From Chloroflexi bacterium AL-N1 (GTDB lineage Bacteria; Chloroflexota; Chloroflexia; Chloroflexales; Roseiflexaceae), in the NCBI GenBank assembly GCA_013122435.1, contig WYDT01000039.1, positions 1-64,000 on the forward strand: a stretch of DNA of 64,000 nucleotides, written 5' to 3'. Under the pieces are notes generated by a model. That model made no database searches. It was not told the origin of the DNA and worked only from the letters and a program-made list of their open reading frames with translations. Numbering within the stretch: position 1 is the stretch's first letter; each line of letters begins with the position of its first letter. Positions 12,601 to 20,700 of the stretch are shown one piece after another. The position numbers and the translations under genes are program-made.

Positions 12601-13679
12601 ATGTTGGGGTGACTGATAACTTTTTCAGATTGGGTGGAAACTCGCTTATGGCAGTGCGGTTATTAGGAGCGATTGAACAGCGCTTCTCTACCCGTATTGC
12701 TCCGGCAACGCTCTTCCAAGATCCAACTATTGCCGCCCTTGCACAGGATCTAGGAGATATACCAGTGCCAAGTGACACTGATCCAACGATGGTGTTGCGA
12801 TCAGGTGATATGCATCAGCCATTCTTCTGTATCCATCCATCTGGAGGAGATGTGCTCTGTTATGCTGCTCTCGCTCGTCTGATCGACCACGACCGCCCCA
12901 TTATTGGCATCCAGGAACCAGCCCTTCTCGGTGAGGCACTCCCCACCAGCATTCCGGAGCTGGCACAGCGGTACCTACGGGCTATTCGACGATGGCAGCC
13001 AAACGGTCCATATCTGCTAGGGGGATGGTCGCTTGGTGGCACTATTGCCTACGAGATGGCCGTGCAATTGGACAGAGCTGGTGAGCGCGTCTCAGGTATT
13101 GCCATGTTTGACTCAAATGCCCCATCAATGGTGGTAAAACAAACACCATGGGACGATCCCAACCCAGTGGCAGTACTGACGCTCAGCTATATACGTTCAC
13201 TGGAAACGTTTTTGAATATTACTATTCTTAACCATCCCGAGACATTCTGGCAAAATGCCACGTTAGAAGAACGGATACAGTATCTATCGCAACGTCTCAA
13301 ACAGATCGGGCTCGTACGTAGTGATGCATCAACTGCAGAAGTTATGCAACGAGTCGAGATATTTTGTCAGCATATCCGGGTCTATCGTGCCTATCAACCG
13401 CCAGCATTTCAGGGGAATTTGTTGTTGGTACGTGCAACTGATCGTTCCCCGAGTAGTTCATACATTGGTATTGGTGTCGATGATGCCTTCAATGATTTGT
13501 ATCTAGGATGGCAAGAGCACATGCATGGTCAGATGACGTTAACCTATGTTGCTGGACACCATTATTCCATCTTACGTACACCTGGGTTGGAGCAATTGGC
13601 CGAGGCCCTTAATCAGTGGTTACATAACACTATCAATGATAAGCAGCGTATGGTTGGAGACATCAAACATTCATTCTAG
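648..13679 (+). CDS. Hybrid PKS-NRPS, yersiniabactin HMWP1-like: KS-AT-KR-ACP-Cy-A(MT)-PCP-Cy-A-PCP-TE
   Basis: 4343 residues from ATG 648, preceded by AGAGG at 633-637; the in-frame TTG at 621 overlaps the previous stop and is less likely. Approximate domains: KS 10-438 (Cys185 in TACSTS, both His motifs present); AT 534-828 (GHSLGE); KR 1140-1320 (TGGLGDLG, YAAAN) with no DH; carrier 1428-1502 (LGGHSL, PCP-like); Cy1 1525-1952 (DVLICDAAS, intact DxxxxD); A1 1990-2880 with a methyltransferase inserted at about 2560-2840 (LEVGAGFG); PCP 2902-2972; Cy2 2990-3412 (SLLIADGWS, first Asp replaced); A2 3448-3946; PCP 3967-4035; TE 4058-4332 (GWSLGG, a following Asp in MFDSN, GHHYS). The A codes read DLWNLSLIW and DLYNLSLIW, matching the known cysteine code. 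Predicted role: extend the upstream acyl chain with one reduced ketide, add two cysteines, cyclise and methylate one or both, then release by TE. It is followed directly by siderophore transport genes. Confidence 0.95.
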   Translation: MTDAIELTGREIAIVGMACRFPGARNLAAFWEILRDGREAITFFSEEMLRATGIPPEDYQSSHYIRAGTYIDDQDCFDAPFFGLTAREAALLDPQHRLFLQCAWEALEDATHVPAHFDGAIGVFAGCSLSAYLHKNLHARFDPYTSREPAEMLQISIGNEPDYLPTQVSYKLNLRGPSIAVQTACSTSLVAVHLATQSLLTGESDMALAGGATLRVPQQQGYFHLEDGPFSPDGHCRAFDSNAAGTVFGQGVGIVALRRLEDALEDGDHIYAVLKGTAINNDGAHKVGFTAPAINGQVQVITEAHAIAEVDPRTITYVEAHGTATPLGDPIEFEALTRAFGTRDGAAKWCALGSVKTNIGHTETAAGIAGLIKTALALHHKQLPPSLHFVEPNPQMNFERSPFYINTECIDWTNGDHPRRAGVSSFGFGGTNAHVVLEEAPVRSMTRSANSYELLTLSAKTSYALDEATDQLATHLAQNADVSLADIAFTLHVGREAFVERCAIVTSDSQDALAVLRGEAPERIFTHTAYTDPPPVVFLFPGGGAQYPAMGQMLYQQAPVFRQTVDHCATHLISELGCDLRTVLYADDREATAITLLDPTIALPALFITEYALAQQWMDWGIKPVALLGHSLGEYTAATLAQVLSLPDALSLVAMRARWMAKIAAGVMAVVPLAPDKLAPLLTSQLDIAAINGPNVCVVSGLEHDINQLEAQLSEHAIEVRRLHLTAGAHSRLVEPMMDDICRFVETLTLNPPQIPYISNVTGDWITSEQATQPHYWAEHLRHTVQFDRGLHTLSQQSYAFVEVGPGTTLTSLVKQHPTHHVAVTALASLRHPQANDDDYQTMLTTLGRLWACGVAVDWQMFHRKAQYRVSLPTYPFERRRYWIEPSDEPTHTQTRSYPHSWLQVPTWQEQPLPMMSVDAPQESWLIVGDTSAIGSTLVATLRDRGERVILVLPGDRFTEHDTTFTLRFDQEADYRKLFDRLVATQSLPRQIIYTNTLTDCIQAKTVIYDGDCKTQIQHLVHFVRTLEPHLSDHYCTMIVVTNHAQVVESNDTIWPAHTPFQAVIRIVSQEFPRLRCRTVDIQPSSDHAYTPLHTSLLLREATLETDNTEVAYRGRRRWVKTWMPLTTPNVSQESLPIREHGVYLITGGLGDLGLRLATHLASHTKVRLALLGRQGLPPESTWPDLLATTPDSHGAHQIRTVQQLRSTGTEILIVSADVSDRTAMVDAVKMIRRELGSINGVIHAAGIIGPATFVPLTELSVDDLDHHFAAKVSGTAIITELVRDEPLDFGMCMSSVATSVGGVGLAAYAAANRFMEAYTHMLEDTASGPWITVAWDGWRLGKMGEDTAQARTLMRHAMETEAALQMFDRVLSSIPAMHDSAYSCLVVSPSDVTARSQLDSIQTIETPDTYTQPLEISAPQSRQTAIVQPENDIEQAVCAIWSELLGTNEISRYDDFFELGGHSLLATQLTSRVRDYFDVHIRLSDLMRASTVTKLAELIQTTQPTEASAISVVTPNDVRNSEEERWFPFPLTNVQHAYWIGRSDVFELGNVACHVYFEFDCVDLDITRYNAAWNAVIARHDMLRAIVLPDGRQQVLPTVPEYDIPIVDLRAVSADEQAQRLQFLRDSLSHQMLMPNQWPLFDVRATRLDNHRTRIHLSLDVLICDAASFAILNHELQAWYESPQLQFAPLSYSFRDYILDEVAFRESATFREATDYWRTRLTELPPAPQLPTQRHPSSITTPRFERRTGQLDQPLWDQLQQRAAQAGITPTGVVLTAFANLLTVWSQSPHFTLNLTLFNRRAVHPDINHLIGDFTTLTLLEVDHRRQETFLVRARHLQQRLWEDLDHSLFSALDVLRELQSDDAPRAASMPIVFTSTLGIDETIPGGKTPYDWLGTQVFGASQTPQVWLDHQVFEMQGSLCLNWDSVKELFPQTMLDTMLDMYVDYLERLATEDDMWDQRSPDLVPMEHLYLIDTVNATVAPLPEGLIHDGILGQAYIRPNAPAVLTSTGSWNYRTIAGWSGHVAACLQDLGVQPGQLIPIIMEKGVEQVIGVVAALRAGGAYLPIDPTQPPERLRYLLSNAHATVALVQPHLVEHLTFLDALELIPLDVMQLETLGEAIRVPTHVTTSSQDLAYVIYTSGSTGEPKGVMIDHHGALNTIVDINQRFDVDANDRVLGLSALNFDLSVWDIFGMLSVGGALVLPDPDGTRDPAHWQYLMQQHRVTVWNSVPALMEMLVEHCERVLPSNATDQERLRLTLLSGDWIPLTLPERIRNCFPRTTDIVSLGGATEASIWSILYPITSIDSAWTSIPYGRPMQNQSMYVLDDILTPRPCWVTGELYIEGVGVAQGYWGDAEKTAERFITHPTTRERLYRTGDLGRLLPDGNIEFLGRADFQVKVGGHRIELGEIETALLHYPMIREAVAIAADDQTSKRLLAYVVPDTTTLPATTIEPDDALEAALHWPAFVERCRADLAAQHIPSAQGVVQASFTQFGEVFEGIICNTFRALGCYTTADQQHTPDTIVQQRGVAARYTKWLHRGLEFLVHQGYLSRSGDMYIGQHPLPEIDLKPRWEGYRAIAAEASDPALLELGWLQNIPSAPPAHLENLAAVLTETVHSAEIYASEETEASYRFFHYANTTAQSVLQTVVETLPKERTLRILEVGAGFGTTTKYLLPMLRAEQTYYAYTDVSTYFLKQAREAFTDYTFMDYALLDIERDPQIQGFARHSFDIVIASSVVHATRDIRQSLTHLRSLLNAGGLLLLLEETRYLPQFVDVGMGLQQGFERFEDTNLRQLHALLSWQQWHDILLEQGYQTPERLTKTGSISDFFGLDIIIARGPRTVYRFETDKIQTFLGERLPEYMIPAAIVTLDTLPLTINGKVDRTALPLPDQQQTKQRYRAPRNLVEQQLAEMWCDILGIERAGLDDTFFRLGGDSLLVVRMVAHVREQFGVELSLRHMFARTTLEALAATIQTLRGTQIDELPTLHVHEDAIFDPFPLADLQEAYWVGQQQIYELSYRSAHFYIDFATRHLDLVCFEQALNQLCQRQPMLRCVMLPDGQQRILRDVPHYQIPVIDMRHCPESEVTESLRTTRTQMFEDGPDTIQWPLFDLRATLLDEGVTRIHLSCSLLIADGWSFYIFFYELFSIYEHPEVELPTLDVTFRDYVLALQELKSSAAYTRAQSYWWERLPYLPPAPQLPLAHEPATLDQPRLTRRSGMLTHEQWDRLKQHCTTHGLTISTVLGTLYAEVLACWSRSPHFTLNMLYFNRLPLHPHLERILGPFSTTALVEVDLTHPEPLVARARRMQAQLGDILEYGLVSGVEVLREMARQQGGSARPLMPVVFTSTVGFESEYMQIPTEQIQIYDVYERVQTPQIWLDYQAFEEDGTLAFNWDAVEELFPVGMLDTMFDVYQQRLRRLIDTPEAWERHDEILVPAEQLAERVHVNATEAPLPEQCLHQPFEASLLEHPDEVAVQCGNTRLTYTDLQSRTTIVASHLSAADIQQGELVAVVMEKGWEQIVAVLGIHTAGAAYLPIDPAVPASRLHYLLENGRVRVALTQPQISTSLDWPDTIQRVVIRDTTTNALVTDHAPRLVDSRSVAYVIYTSGSTGTPKGVTITHRSALNTIVDINHRFDIGQDDRVLGLSALNFDLSVYDIFGTLAAGGTLVLPEPSALRDPSVWCTLMEQAQVTVWNSVPALMELLINYLDTVDRAVSIPLRLVLLSGDWIPVQLPERIHHHFPDARVTSLGGATEASIWSIYYPISEVDPTWRSIPYGRPLTNQTFHVLNASMQPCPVWTPGELHIGGEGVALGYWHDEQRTREQFVVHPETGERLYRTGDIGRYLPGGDIEFLGREDTQVKVHGYRIELGEIEAVLEQHPLVRTAVVVVQGEHEDSRRLSAYIVPATDHESLVDTLREYLAQHLPTYMHPTTLHSIAHLPLTLNGKVDRSALAAIDDSVTTDAGVGEVAPRTTTERALAEVWQSILDVPNVGVTDNFFRLGGNSLMAVRLLGAIEQRFSTRIAPATLFQDPTIAALAQDLGDIPVPSDTDPTMVLRSGDMHQPFFCIHPSGGDVLCYAALARLIDHDRPIIGIQEPALLGEALPTSIPELAQRYLRAIRRWQPNGPYLLGGWSLGGTIAYEMAVQLDRAGERVSGIAMFDSNAPSMVVKQTPWDDPNPVAVLTLSYIRSLETFLNITILNHPETFWQNATLEERIQYLSQRLKQIGLVRSDASTAEVMQRVEIFCQHIRVYRAYQPPAFQGNLLLVRATDRSPSSSYIGIGVDDAFNDLYLGWQEHMHGQMTLTYVAGHHYSILRTPGLEQLAEALNQWLHNTINDKQRMVGDIKHSF

Positions 13680-13693
13680 AACAGGAGTTATGT

Positions 13694-14794
13694 GTGTTTT
13701 ACTTATTCTCACGTCTTTCTATGATTCTTATCGTCCTTCTTGTGGTTGCGGCATGTGGTACCCCCGCCGCAGATACAGAGACAGCGACTGATGGGGCAAC
13801 CAATGATTCGGCGCAGCAGAACGAAGCTGTTGCAGATGAATCAGCTGAAGAGGACTCAGATACAGCAAATGAGACCGAGTCAGGAGTAGCAGGGGAAACA
13901 ACTGATACAGAGGCGGCATCTGAGACAGAAGGATTGACTTTTACGGATCGTTCGGGTGCATCAATTACGCTAGACCAACCAGCCGAGCGCATTGTGTGTT
14001 TGTCCATCGCATGTATTGACTACTTGGCGGAACTTGAACTTACGGCTGTAGGTATTCGGTCAGACTTTACCGAGCCATACGAGGCGTATTTTGGTACACT
14101 TCCTGACGATGTGACCGTTCTCGGTGGCACAGCTCCTGAACCGGACATTGAGGGGATTGCTGCCCTTGAACCAGATCTCGTGATTGGGGTCGCTAACTTC
14201 CACGAAGGGCTTCGTGAGGCACTTAATACCATCGCACCATTATACCTGCAATATCCCTTGACATATCAAGAGGCAATTGATGAACTCACTGTTGTGGGGC
14301 GCATGACTGATCGTGAAGAGCAGGCTAACGCCGCCGCGGACACATTCATGCAAAAATTGGATGAATATCGCACTGTTGCATCAGGTGATCCCAGTGTCAT
14401 GATTCTCTTTGCGCTGTCAGACACCAACTATTTTGTTTCCACAGATCAGGAACAATCCTGCACGTTGTTTGCTGAACTGGCGGATTGCCCCTGGGGTATG
14501 CCTGAACAGGGGGGGATGATGAGTGTCTATGGCTATGCTCAGTACTCACTTGAACAGATTGTTGATAACGATCCTGAACATATCTTTTTTGCAGGCTTTA
14601 CAGGTGAGTCAGACTCCTCCACAGCGCTCTTAACGCAATTTGAGCAAAATCCTTTGTGGGGCTCACTAAGCGCAGTGCAAAACGAGCAGGTCTATCCTGT
14701 CGATGTGTGGTTGTGGACCGGTGAACGTGGAACCCGCATGCTCGGCATCATGCTGGATGAGGCGATGCCTATTGTGTATCCTGATGCAGCTTAG
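13694..14794 (+). CDS. Iron-siderophore ABC transporter substrate-binding lipoprotein (FecB/BtuF type)
   Basis: 366 residues. The GTG start at 13694 sits 6 bases after AGGAG (13683-13687); the nearby ATG at 13690 is out of frame. Residues 1-21 form a lipoprotein signal with lipobox VAAC, so Cys21 should be lipidated and anchor the protein outside the cytoplasmic membrane. Residues 22 to about 80 are a low-complexity linker rich in Glu, Asp, Thr, Ser and Ala. The rest is a class III periplasmic-binding-protein fold of the kind that captures ferric siderophores or cobalamin. It begins with ITLDQPAERIVCL and has helix-backbone motifs such as EPDLVIG. It lies 14 bases after the megasynthase and is followed by its permeases and ATPase, so the ligand is probably the metal complex of the compound made here. 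A tethered binding protein without an outer-membrane receptor suits a Chloroflexota or monoderm envelope. Confidence 0.92.
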   Translation: MFYLFSRLSMILIVLLVVAACGTPAADTETATDGATNDSAQQNEAVADESAEEDSDTANETESGVAGETTDTEAASETEGLTFTDRSGASITLDQPAERIVCLSIACIDYLAELELTAVGIRSDFTEPYEAYFGTLPDDVTVLGGTAPEPDIEGIAALEPDLVIGVANFHEGLREALNTIAPLYLQYPLTYQEAIDELTVVGRMTDREEQANAAADTFMQKLDEYRTVASGDPSVMILFALSDTNYFVSTDQEQSCTLFAELADCPWGMPEQGGMMSVYGYAQYSLEQIVDNDPEHIFFAGFTGESDSSTALLTQFEQNPLWGSLSAVQNEQVYPVDVWLWTGERGTRMLGIMLDEAMPIVYPDAA

Positions 14795-14806
14795 ATAAGA
14801 TAAGTT

Positions 14807-15838
14807 ATGGCGAATTCGGCTACAGCTTCACCCATAACCCGTGTATCAATGAGCCGGTTGCTCATACCAATAGTGGCCCTCAGTCTTGGATTACTGACTG
14901 TAGGGCTGTTCGCATTGACCTTGGGAATCCCGCGCCTCTCCCTCGCAGAACTGTGGGTCGTTCTTGGTCAGCGTGGTGATGCACAAGCCCAACTGGTTGT
15001 GTGGGAATTGCGTATCCCTCGTCTCGTGTTGGGGGTGATGGCTGGTGCAGCACTGGGCCTTGCTGGTTTGTTACTCCAAGACTCATTGCGTAACGATCTG
15101 GCAGGTCCAGAACTGATAGGTGTCTCATCAGGTGCTGCAGTTGTAGTGGTCGCAACAGTAGTGTTGGGAACACCATTCCCATTGAGTTTTGTTCCTTGGT
15201 TGGCATTGCTAGGTGGACTTACTGGTGGTGGTATAACCTTGTTAGCACTACGACGTATCACGAACCCTGCAAGCCTGGCATTAACAGGAGCAGGTGTATC
15301 AGCACTCTTGAATGCATTCGTCATTGCACTGATCAGTATTGGTGCACCTTTCCAAACCAACTTGCTATTCACCTATTTACTCGGGAGCCTAGCAAATCGT
15401 ACCTGGGATTATGTCTGGGTAGTAGTACCGTGGGTCGTTATAGGCATTCCGCTCGCGCTGGCCTGTGCACGAGTTCTCAATATTTTACAACTCGGCGATG
15501 AGACAGCTGAAGGGTTGGGCGTCAACGTGCTGCGAACACGAGTCATGATTGTATTGTTGAGTGCTGCTTTGGTGGCCGCTATTGTCGCGGCATGTGGTCC
15601 TATTGGGTTTGTAGCCCTCTTGTCACCACATCTAGCACGCCGCATACTCAATACAAGTGATGCACGGCTTACCCTCCCGCTCACGGCTATGGTTGGTGCA
15701 ACCTTACTCTGCACCGCCGATCTGCTTGCGCGACAGGCCCTTGCACCCCTCGAATTACCGGTGGGTGCTTGGACAACGTTACTGGGTGGTCCGATGTTGC
15801 TGTTTCTGTTGCGACAGCGTAGTGCAATGTGGCGATAA
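14807..15838 (+). CDS. FecCD-family siderophore ABC transporter permease (first)
   Basis: 343 residues from ATG 14807. The protein is strongly hydrophobic with many predicted membrane spans. It carries FecCD landmarks: ELRIPRLVLGVMAGAALGLAG near the N-terminus, GPIGFVALLSPHLAR in the cytoplasmic coupling region, and a final ELPVGAWTTLLGGPMLLFLL segment. FecCD proteins form the membrane channel of ferric-siderophore importers, usually as a heterodimer. The gene lies 12 bases after the binding protein, and its TAA overlaps the ATG of the second permease by one base (TAATG), a sign of translational coupling. Specificity cannot be read from sequence. Its position points to the siderophore made by the preceding enzymes. 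Confidence 0.93.
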   Translation: MANSATASPITRVSMSRLLIPIVALSLGLLTVGLFALTLGIPRLSLAELWVVLGQRGDAQAQLVVWELRIPRLVLGVMAGAALGLAGLLLQDSLRNDLAGPELIGVSSGAAVVVVATVVLGTPFPLSFVPWLALLGGLTGGGITLLALRRITNPASLALTGAGVSALLNAFVIALISIGAPFQTNLLFTYLLGSLANRTWDYVWVVVPWVVIGIPLALACARVLNILQLGDETAEGLGVNVLRTRVMIVLLSAALVAAIVAACGPIGFVALLSPHLARRILNTSDARLTLPLTAMVGATLLCTADLLARQALAPLELPVGAWTTLLGGPMLLFLLRQRSAMWR

Positions 15839-16881
15839 TGACAATACACACTTTACAATACAACAAAACTGGTGTTTCGTTTGCCCTGCTGGTTATCGGC
15901 AGTGCCATGGTCCTTATCACGCTGATGTTGCTGCACATTGGTCTTGGGAGTGTGCAGCTTACAATAAGAGAAGCCGCAAGTGCTTTGTTAAACCTGACGA
16001 CCAATGATCTGCATCGTCAGGTTGTGTGGGAATTGCGTCTGCCACGGGCGCTGGTTGCGCTGGTTGCAGGTGCTATGCTTGGCCTCTCTGGTGCGCTGCT
16101 CCAGACCATTACACGTAATCCGCTGGCAGAACCGAGCCTGACAGGTGTTTCCACGGGTGGTGTATTGTTCATTGTCGCATGGCTGTCGTTTACCCCCACA
16201 ACTGGTGAGATGTCGCGTTATCTCCCACTGATTGCATTAGCCGGTGGATTGGGGAGTGGCCTTCTAATCTATGGGTTGAACTGGCGTGGTCGCAGTGATC
16301 CATTACGACTTGCGCTTATTGGTGTTGTGGTCAATGCCGTTCTTCAATCGCTGACAGCCCTCCTCCTGATCTACAGCCAACAGCTGCTGGACGGATTGCT
16401 TCTTTGGCTTATCGGTTCGGTCAATGGTCGTGTCTGGACCCACTGGCATATGTTGTGGCCCTGGGCTCTTGTTGCACTTCCGCTGGGCCTTGCCAGCGCC
16501 TCACTCGCTAATGTATTGCATCTTGGTGATGAGGTTGCAACTGGTCTTGGCTTACGTGTCGAGTTAGCACGGATGGGGCTATTTGCCCTAGCTGCCTTGC
16601 TCGCAGCCAGCGCTGTGTCTGTTGTTGGTGCGGTTGGATTTATCGGATTGATTGGCCCGCACATTGCACGACGCTTAGTCGGTGATGACACACGTCGAGT
16701 CTTTATACTGAGTGCACTAATCGCTGCAACCATTTTACTCGCTGCCGATCTGGGGGCCCGGGTAGTCCTGTTGGGTATGACGCCCTGGCTAGAGAGTTCG
16801 AGTACATTGCCAGTGGGTGTGGTAACTGCACTGATTGGTGGACCTTTTTTCCTGTATCTTGTACGACGCAACGTTCGTTAA
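15838..16881 (+). CDS. FecCD-family siderophore ABC transporter permease (second)
   Basis: 347 residues from ATG 15838, whose A is the last base of the previous gene's TAA. A GTG at 15829 is in frame but would overlap further. Family marks: VVWELRLPRALVALVAGAML, GAVGFIGLIGPHIARRL (the ATPase-coupling stretch) and a closing STLPVGVVTALIGGPFFLYL. It is a diverged paralogue of the preceding permease, and the two should form the heterodimeric channel with the ATPase encoded next. About nine or ten hydrophobic segments can be counted by eye. There is no sign of truncation. Confidence 0.93.
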   Translation: MTIHTLQYNKTGVSFALLVIGSAMVLITLMLLHIGLGSVQLTIREAASALLNLTTNDLHRQVVWELRLPRALVALVAGAMLGLSGALLQTITRNPLAEPSLTGVSTGGVLFIVAWLSFTPTTGEMSRYLPLIALAGGLGSGLLIYGLNWRGRSDPLRLALIGVVVNAVLQSLTALLLIYSQQLLDGLLLWLIGSVNGRVWTHWHMLWPWALVALPLGLASASLANVLHLGDEVATGLGLRVELARMGLFALAALLAASAVSVVGAVGFIGLIGPHIARRLVGDDTRRVFILSALIAATILLAADLGARVVLLGMTPWLESSSTLPVGVVTALIGGPFFLYLVRRNVR

Positions 16882-16897
16882 TAGACAGTATCCCATT

Positions 16898-17746
16898 ATG
16901 AAACAGAACAACAATCATCAGAATGGCACGACCCTGACTGCGGAATCGTTACGCATCGGATATCTAGAGCAGGTGGTGATTCAGAATTTGGGAGTTACGA
17001 TCCAAGAGGGTCAGATCACAGCCCTGGTGGGGCCCAATGGCTCAGGGAAATCAACCTTGCTAAAAACACTAGCACGGTTGATTAAGCCAATGAACGGGGC
17101 TGTCTATCTCGATGGACGTGCGATTAGTCAACTTCCAACGGCAGAAGTAGCCCGGCGTCTGGCAATCTTGCCACAGGGACCCAGCGCTCCGCCGACACTG
17201 ACTGTGAGCGAATTGGTCGAACAGGGTCGCTTCCCACATGCGGGACCGCTTCGCATGTTGCGCCGTCAGGATCATCAGGCGATTGATGCGGCACTCCAAT
17301 TGACCGGTATGACGAACTTTGCCCAACGACGTTTGGACAACTTGTCAGGTGGTGAGCGACAAAGGGCCTGGATTGCCCTGGCACTGGCACAAGCAACACC
17401 AATTCTGTTGCTTGATGAGCCTACAACTTTTCTCGACATAGGCCATCAACTTGAGGTGTTGGCACTCGTGCAGTCGCTGAACCGTGAACGGAATATGACC
17501 ATTGTGCTCGTGTTACACGACCTCAATCAAGCAGCGCAATACGCCCACCGCATGATAGTCATGCAGCGCGGTGCAATCGTAGCAGATGGTGAACCTGCTG
17601 CCACACTGACACAAACACTTCTGGCGGATGTCTTTCGTGTACGTGCACATATTGTGGCTGATCCAGAAAGTGGTGCGCCTGTTTGTCTTCCCTATGCCCA
17701 TGTAGAGCAGCATGAGAAGACAACCCAAAACGTATCAGGGAGATAA
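16898..17746 (+). CDS. FecE-type siderophore ABC transporter ATPase
   Basis: 282 residues from ATG 16898, 16 bases after the second permease. An upstream in-frame start at 16835 would lie inside that permease gene and is rejected. The ATP-binding landmarks are complete: Walker A GPNGSGKST, a Q-loop region (LAILPQGPSAP), signature LSGGERQR, Walker B ILLLDEPTTFLD and switch His in LVLHDLNQA. This is the usual length and order for the ATPase of FecBCDE-type importers. It completes the binding protein-permease-permease-ATPase set. Confidence 0.94.
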   Translation: MKQNNNHQNGTTLTAESLRIGYLEQVVIQNLGVTIQEGQITALVGPNGSGKSTLLKTLARLIKPMNGAVYLDGRAISQLPTAEVARRLAILPQGPSAPPTLTVSELVEQGRFPHAGPLRMLRRQDHQAIDAALQLTGMTNFAQRRLDNLSGGERQRAWIALALAQATPILLLDEPTTFLDIGHQLEVLALVQSLNRERNMTIVLVLHDLNQAAQYAHRMIVMQRGAIVADGEPAATLTQTLLADVFRVRAHIVADPESGAPVCLPYAHVEQHEKTTQNVSGR

Positions 17747-17749
17747 GCG

Positions 17750-20700
17750 ATGATAGAAACAGAAGAAAGTACCAACACACCAGAAGGCGGCAGTCTGCGG
17801 CGTATGTTTTCGTATATGGCCCCACAACGCGGCCAGCTCACACTGGCGATAGGACTGACCATTATCAGTACCGGGCTACGTTTGGTTCCCTACATCCTGA
17901 TTTACTTTATGATTATCGCTTTGCTCACACCACCGATAGACCAGAGTCTGGTGTGGCAGTACGCGGTATTCGCTGCGATTGCGGTCATCGTGCGCTTCAC
18001 ACTTAATGCGTGGAGTAGCAATCTTGCACACTATGCTGCCTATGAAGTCCTGCGTAGTTTGCGTGAGCGATTGGCAGAAAAGCTAGGTACCCTTCCCCTT
18101 GGCTATTTTAACGCCACCAGCACCGGTGTATTGAAAAAAGTGATTATCGAGGATGTTGAGCGTCTGGAGGCGTTTATCGCCCATCATCTTATCGATCTGG
18201 CTGGGGCCATCACTATACCTTTAGCGACAGTACTCTACCTTCTCACGCTTGATTGGCGTCTTGGATTGGTGACACTGATAACCATTCCGCTCGCATTGGC
18301 CCCAATGGTGATATGGATGCGGAGCCAATCGGTGCGGGCTATTTTCCAGCGGGTTGCTGAGATAGAGGGCCAGGTAAATACCACAATGCTGGAATACATT
18401 CAGGGGATGCCAGTCATTCGTGCATTTAACCAGACCGTCGAATCATTTGCCCGATACAAACATCAAGTAGAAACGTTTAACCACTGGAAGGGGAACGTCG
18501 GCAAAACACAGGCTGGTCCCATGGCGCTGATGTTGACCTTACTTGGTGCGGGTTTGGTATTTGTTTTGCCATTTGGAAGCTATTTGTATCTGAGTGGTGA
18601 GCTTGATTTGCCCACATTTGTCTTGTTCTTGTTACTCAGTGTTGCCATCGGCCAACCATTGGTCAAAATCCTGTTACTTCCGGCAGTACTTTCACGCCTG
18701 CTACCGGGAGAACAACACATTCATGAGATTCTTGCTGCCGAACCACTCCCAGAACCATCTCACAACCAGCGTCCTGCGAACCATAGTATCGCATTTGAGC
18801 AGGTCCGTTTCGGCTATGGTGCCGACACAATCCTGCATGACGTCAGTTTTGTCGCTCCTGAGGGGACTGTCACTGCACTGGTGGGGCCATCTGGAGCAGG
18901 AAAATCGACAGTTGGAAAGCTCATTCCCCGGTTTTGGGATGTGCAGGATGGTGCAGTATTGATAGGCGGTATAAATGTCAAACATATAAGCTCTGAAGAG
19001 CTCATGCAACAGATAGCCTTTGTATTTCAGGATGTCGCACTGTTTAACGATACCGTACTGGAGAATATTCGCATGGGGCGTCCTGATGCGACAAAAGAAG
19101 AGGTTGTTGCTGCTGCCCAGGCGGCGCAAGCCCACGAATTTATTGTCGATATGCCCGATGGGTATCAATCCATCATTGGTGAGGGAGGGGCTCGTCTCAG
19201 TGGTGGACAAAAACAACGCCTCTCAATTGCTCGAGCCATTCTGAAAGATGCGCCGATTGTCGTACTTGATGAAGCAACCGCATTTATTGATCCAGAGAAT
19301 GAAGCCAAAGTACAAGCAGCGGTGAGTGAACTCATCAGTAGTGCGAGTGGCAAATCCAAAACCCTGATCGTCATTGCCCATCGCCTATCTACTATTACTG
19401 AAGCAGATCAGATTCTGGTGTTTGAATCGGGGCGAATCGTGGAACACGGGACTCATGACGAACTGCTCACACGAGGGGCACTCTATCAGCGGATGTGGCA
19501 TGCCCATCAGCAAGCCCATGACTGGTCATTTGAGCGTACTTCCACAGTACCAACAGGTACTGAGAGTCTGGCATCACCAGTGCCTGTTGCAACAATCAAC
19601 ATCAGCGAAGTCGCACCTGAAGAAACATCACCACCAGCACTGAACCTATTCCAGAGCATTTATCGTATCGCTGGCAGTGATTACAGCCCCCGCCTCAATC
19701 GTTCGGCGAGCTATCAGGTGCTGGCTGCACTGTTTGCAGGAATACCCTATAGTTTTCTCTTCCTTACGTTGTATGGTCTCTTCAACGATACATTGACTAT
19801 GCAACAGGTATTCTTCTACACCGCTGGTATTGTAGTGTGTATTGCACTTGAGTATTTCTTTCGGTATCGTGCTAATATCATTGACTATCAGCAGAGTTAT
19901 CACATGCTCTCGCGGTTGACATTACAGCTTGGGGAGCATATTCGTAAACTCTCGATGGGCTACTTCACACGGCGTGGGACGGGGCAACTTTCTGCTACTC
20001 TCACCAGTGATATGAATATGATTGAGTTGCTGTTTAATTTCTTCTTTGGCAATGTGTTGAGCCTGATGGCGTTGCCAGTGATTATGATTACAGCACTCTT
20101 TCTCCTGGATTGGCGCATGGCATTGGCAGCAGCAATAACATTACCACTGGCAATCCTTGTTTTATTCATTTCGGACCACATCACCAAACGGCTTGGACGC
20201 ATTCGCCAAGAAGAGGCTGTACGAGTAAATGCCCGTATTATCGAATACATTCAGGGCATGCATGTCATCAAGGCCTTTAATCAAACTGGAAAGCGTTTTG
20301 TCCGTCTGCAGGAAGCCATCGAGTCATTTAAGCAAGCAAATATTGCCATGAACGTCAAGATTAGTCCCTGGAATGCCATTTACAATATGACTGTAGAGAT
20401 GGGCTTCGTCTTCATGTTATTAACTGGCACCTATCTCGTAGTAAATGGGTCTCTTGTAGTGGGTATGTTTCTTGTTTTTTTGATCATTAGTCTCCGTTTC
20501 TACAATCCTTTGCAACAATTAGGGACACAACTCGCTGAAACACGTGGTATATCGGCAAGTGTTGACCGTGTGAATGAAGTTTTCGCCATTGAGCCGCTCA
20601 CGGAACCGACCAATGATCCACACCTTGATCGCTTTAACATTGCCTTTGATCAAGTAACTTTTCGCTATGCCGATAGTATCACCCTTGACCATATAAGTCT

